DNA of 64,000 nt from assembly GCA_013397115.1 (NCBI GenBank), contig VWZW01000996.1:1751611-1815610 (forward strand). Reading direction: 5' to 3'. This DNA is from Edolisoma coerulescens. Lineage: Eukaryota > Chordata > Aves > Passeriformes > Campephagidae. Below are positions 62,276 through 64,000 of the stretch, one piece after another; the first letter of the stretch is position 1, and each line of letters starts with the position of its first letter. Below the pieces are notes generated by a model, which saw only the letters and a list, made by a program, of their open reading frames with translations, was not told where the DNA came from and made no database searches. The position numbers and the translations under genes are program-made.

Positions 62276-64000
62276 TCAAAATAATTCAATATATCTTCAT
62301 AGTATTCACAAAGGAGCTGCTGAAAAAAAGGAGAAACAAAGGGAGCCAGAATAAGCTTTCTGGTATAGATGGTCATGAATATTTCTGCATCTCCTGCTCT
62401 TCTCAGAAAATACGGAGAAAGGCAGCCCCTCCACTGCTACGTTAATAAGAGCAGAGGTCACAGCAATGAGTAACTGACATAATAGGCATGTTTAAGTGTC
62501 TTGATTTGTCTTAGTCCAGCCATGAGATCAATAAAGAAAGTGAAAAATGAGCACACAAAACAAACCTGAGACTGTCAGTAGAAATACACCAGCCCTGTGG
62601 CACATTATCACTTTCAATACAAAATGATTTAATATTTCTCCACAGTATCCTGTCTTTGTTTACCTTACAGCAAATATTGGAGTGAGGAAAGGAGAGTTTG
62701 TATGAGAATGATTCATAGAGAAACACAAGCCTGGGATTCCCAGCCTCTTTTGCTGTGCTCACCTGCTAGCCACCTTCAGGAATTCCAGCCTCTCCTTCTG
62801 GGAACTTATTGACTCTTCCTTTTGAACTTTTATGAGAAAATCATTACTTGTAAATGGAAGGAAAATGATAACATTTCAGATTAAATCTACTCATTTTGAA
62901 CTAAGATAAGACAATACTGAGCCCACTTATTTTACTCTGTCAATTGCATCTCCCTGGACTCCCAAATAACTGCTCCAGTGTTACAGAATTTATCTCCTTG
63001 GTTTTTCCTTTTCTTTCTAGCACATATTGCTGACCTAGCATAACTAACAATGAAGTGATAGTGCTTACGTTAGTGTGGAGAATTTTATATCATAACTCTA
63101 AGATGGTGTAAACAGTGAAAAGTGAACAAAAGTTTTTTTAATCATACCATTTAAATGTTATTAAAGAAGACACAAAACCCCTGCAAACTTTTACTGGACT
63201 GAACAGACTTCCAGAGTAGTTTATGTACCATTCACCACCACTGCTCGCAAAAAAAATCTGCTACTCCTAAAATATTGACATACAGTACACAAATATTTTC
63301 TTTCACATTATTCATAAGCTGTTTGCTGAATGGGAGCATTCAGCTTCTCATCTATGAATAAGGAACTTAGTCAAGAGTTATCTTATTCAGTACTGATTTC
63401 AGAAAGAAAACAACCATAAAATTAAATTAAACATAATTTCCTTGACTAATTTGTGCCATTAGATGGAAAATGTTAGAATAAACTCAATAAGAGCAATTTC
63501 ATCAATATTGTTTCCTTGTGTTGCAATGCATGGGTTTGCATTTTTGATGTTTGGAACTAATTTATAATTTGCATTTCATGCATGACATCCTCATCAAGAA
63601 TGACTGTGATGGTTTATTTCCAGGGATGCGCTACGTTAGTGTAAATAGAAATAACAAGAGTCTGTTTGCTGTGGCTTTGCGTACCCCCGATCTATGCAGG
63701 CTACACTTTTGCACTAAATTTCTTGTGCCTGCACTGCAACTTGGTTGGCTCAGTAAAGGACAGAAAGTTAAGCTGGCTTATCCAAGAACAGTATAAGCAA
63801 GGTTTTTACCGAGCTCTGAAATTTTGCTGTTGCACATTGCGATAGCAGTGACAGTAATGTGTTCAAGGTTTATATCGTACTGAGTGTCTTTAAACTCTCA
63901 CCTTTGTTGTCTTCCATTCATGTTGTCATAACAACATTCCTAGTTTCTTTTTGGAAATATAGCAATATTACTATATAGAATTTTTAACTGATTTTTCTCA
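62276..64000. other. Unique non-coding stretch to window end, no gene seen
   Basis: AT-rich sequence with no gene, RNA or transposon recognised. The frames at 62511-62762 and 63551-63796 (83 and 81 codons) have no recognisable domain. Confidence 0.65.

Noticed and set aside
1..64000. CRISPR array, operon or phage-like system
   Set aside because: The sequence is vertebrate nuclear DNA. No spaced direct repeats, no ribosome-binding sites and no tightly packed genes are present.

Overview
This window looks like non-coding nuclear DNA from a bird. The main evidence is the repeats. CR1 LINE fragments are scattered through it, with the avian 3' end (tandem AGAATCATAGAAT-like octamers followed by GGTTGGAAGGGACCT-like sequence on the plus strand, which is the complement of the CR1 3' UTR). 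There are also two solo LTRs of avian ERVL-like type with intact 5-bp target-site duplications. The background is AT-rich, CpG-poor and dense in stop codons. I cannot assign a species or a chromosome. One unresolved base (n) at 46197 shows this is a draft assembly.

I found no protein-coding gene, no exon I could defend, and no tRNA, rRNA, snRNA or recognisable microRNA. The longest open frame is 139 codons, about what chance gives in 64 kb of such sequence, and none of the frames carries a known cellular domain. The only frames with recognisable protein similarity are decayed pieces of CR1 ORF2: endonuclease near 30.2-30.7 kb and reverse-transcriptase C-terminus near 56.1-56.2 kb.

Layout: 0.1-0.3 kb, CR1 3' end; 0.3-17.6 kb, unique DNA with minor simple repeats, an 18-bp perfect palindrome and a candidate conserved regulatory block at 9.4-9.95 kb; 17.6 kb, CR1 stub; 20.2 kb, long CCTT microsatellite; 28.3 kb, GA/GACA microsatellite; 30.2-30.7 kb, CR1 endonuclease fragment; 32.2 and 37.7 kb, two short CR1 tails of other subfamilies; 37.1-37.4 kb, homeodomain-site-rich AT block; 40.9-41.9 kb, an old longer CR1; 45.83-46.36 kb, solo LTR (plus strand); 48.8-50.4 kb, CR1 tail and CR1 RT/linker pieces; 55.7-56.3 kb, CR1 with an internal deletion; 57.25 kb, a 78-bp collapsed LTR; 61.6-62.3 kb, young CpG-rich solo LTR (minus strand). 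All nine CR1 pieces read on the minus strand.

No genes act together here. The window is best read as a gene desert or a large intron. The observations most worth following are the two cleanly bounded LTRs, the collapsed 78-bp LTR, the one-sided CR1 orientation, and the candidate conserved non-coding blocks. I saw nothing that amounts to a new biological system.
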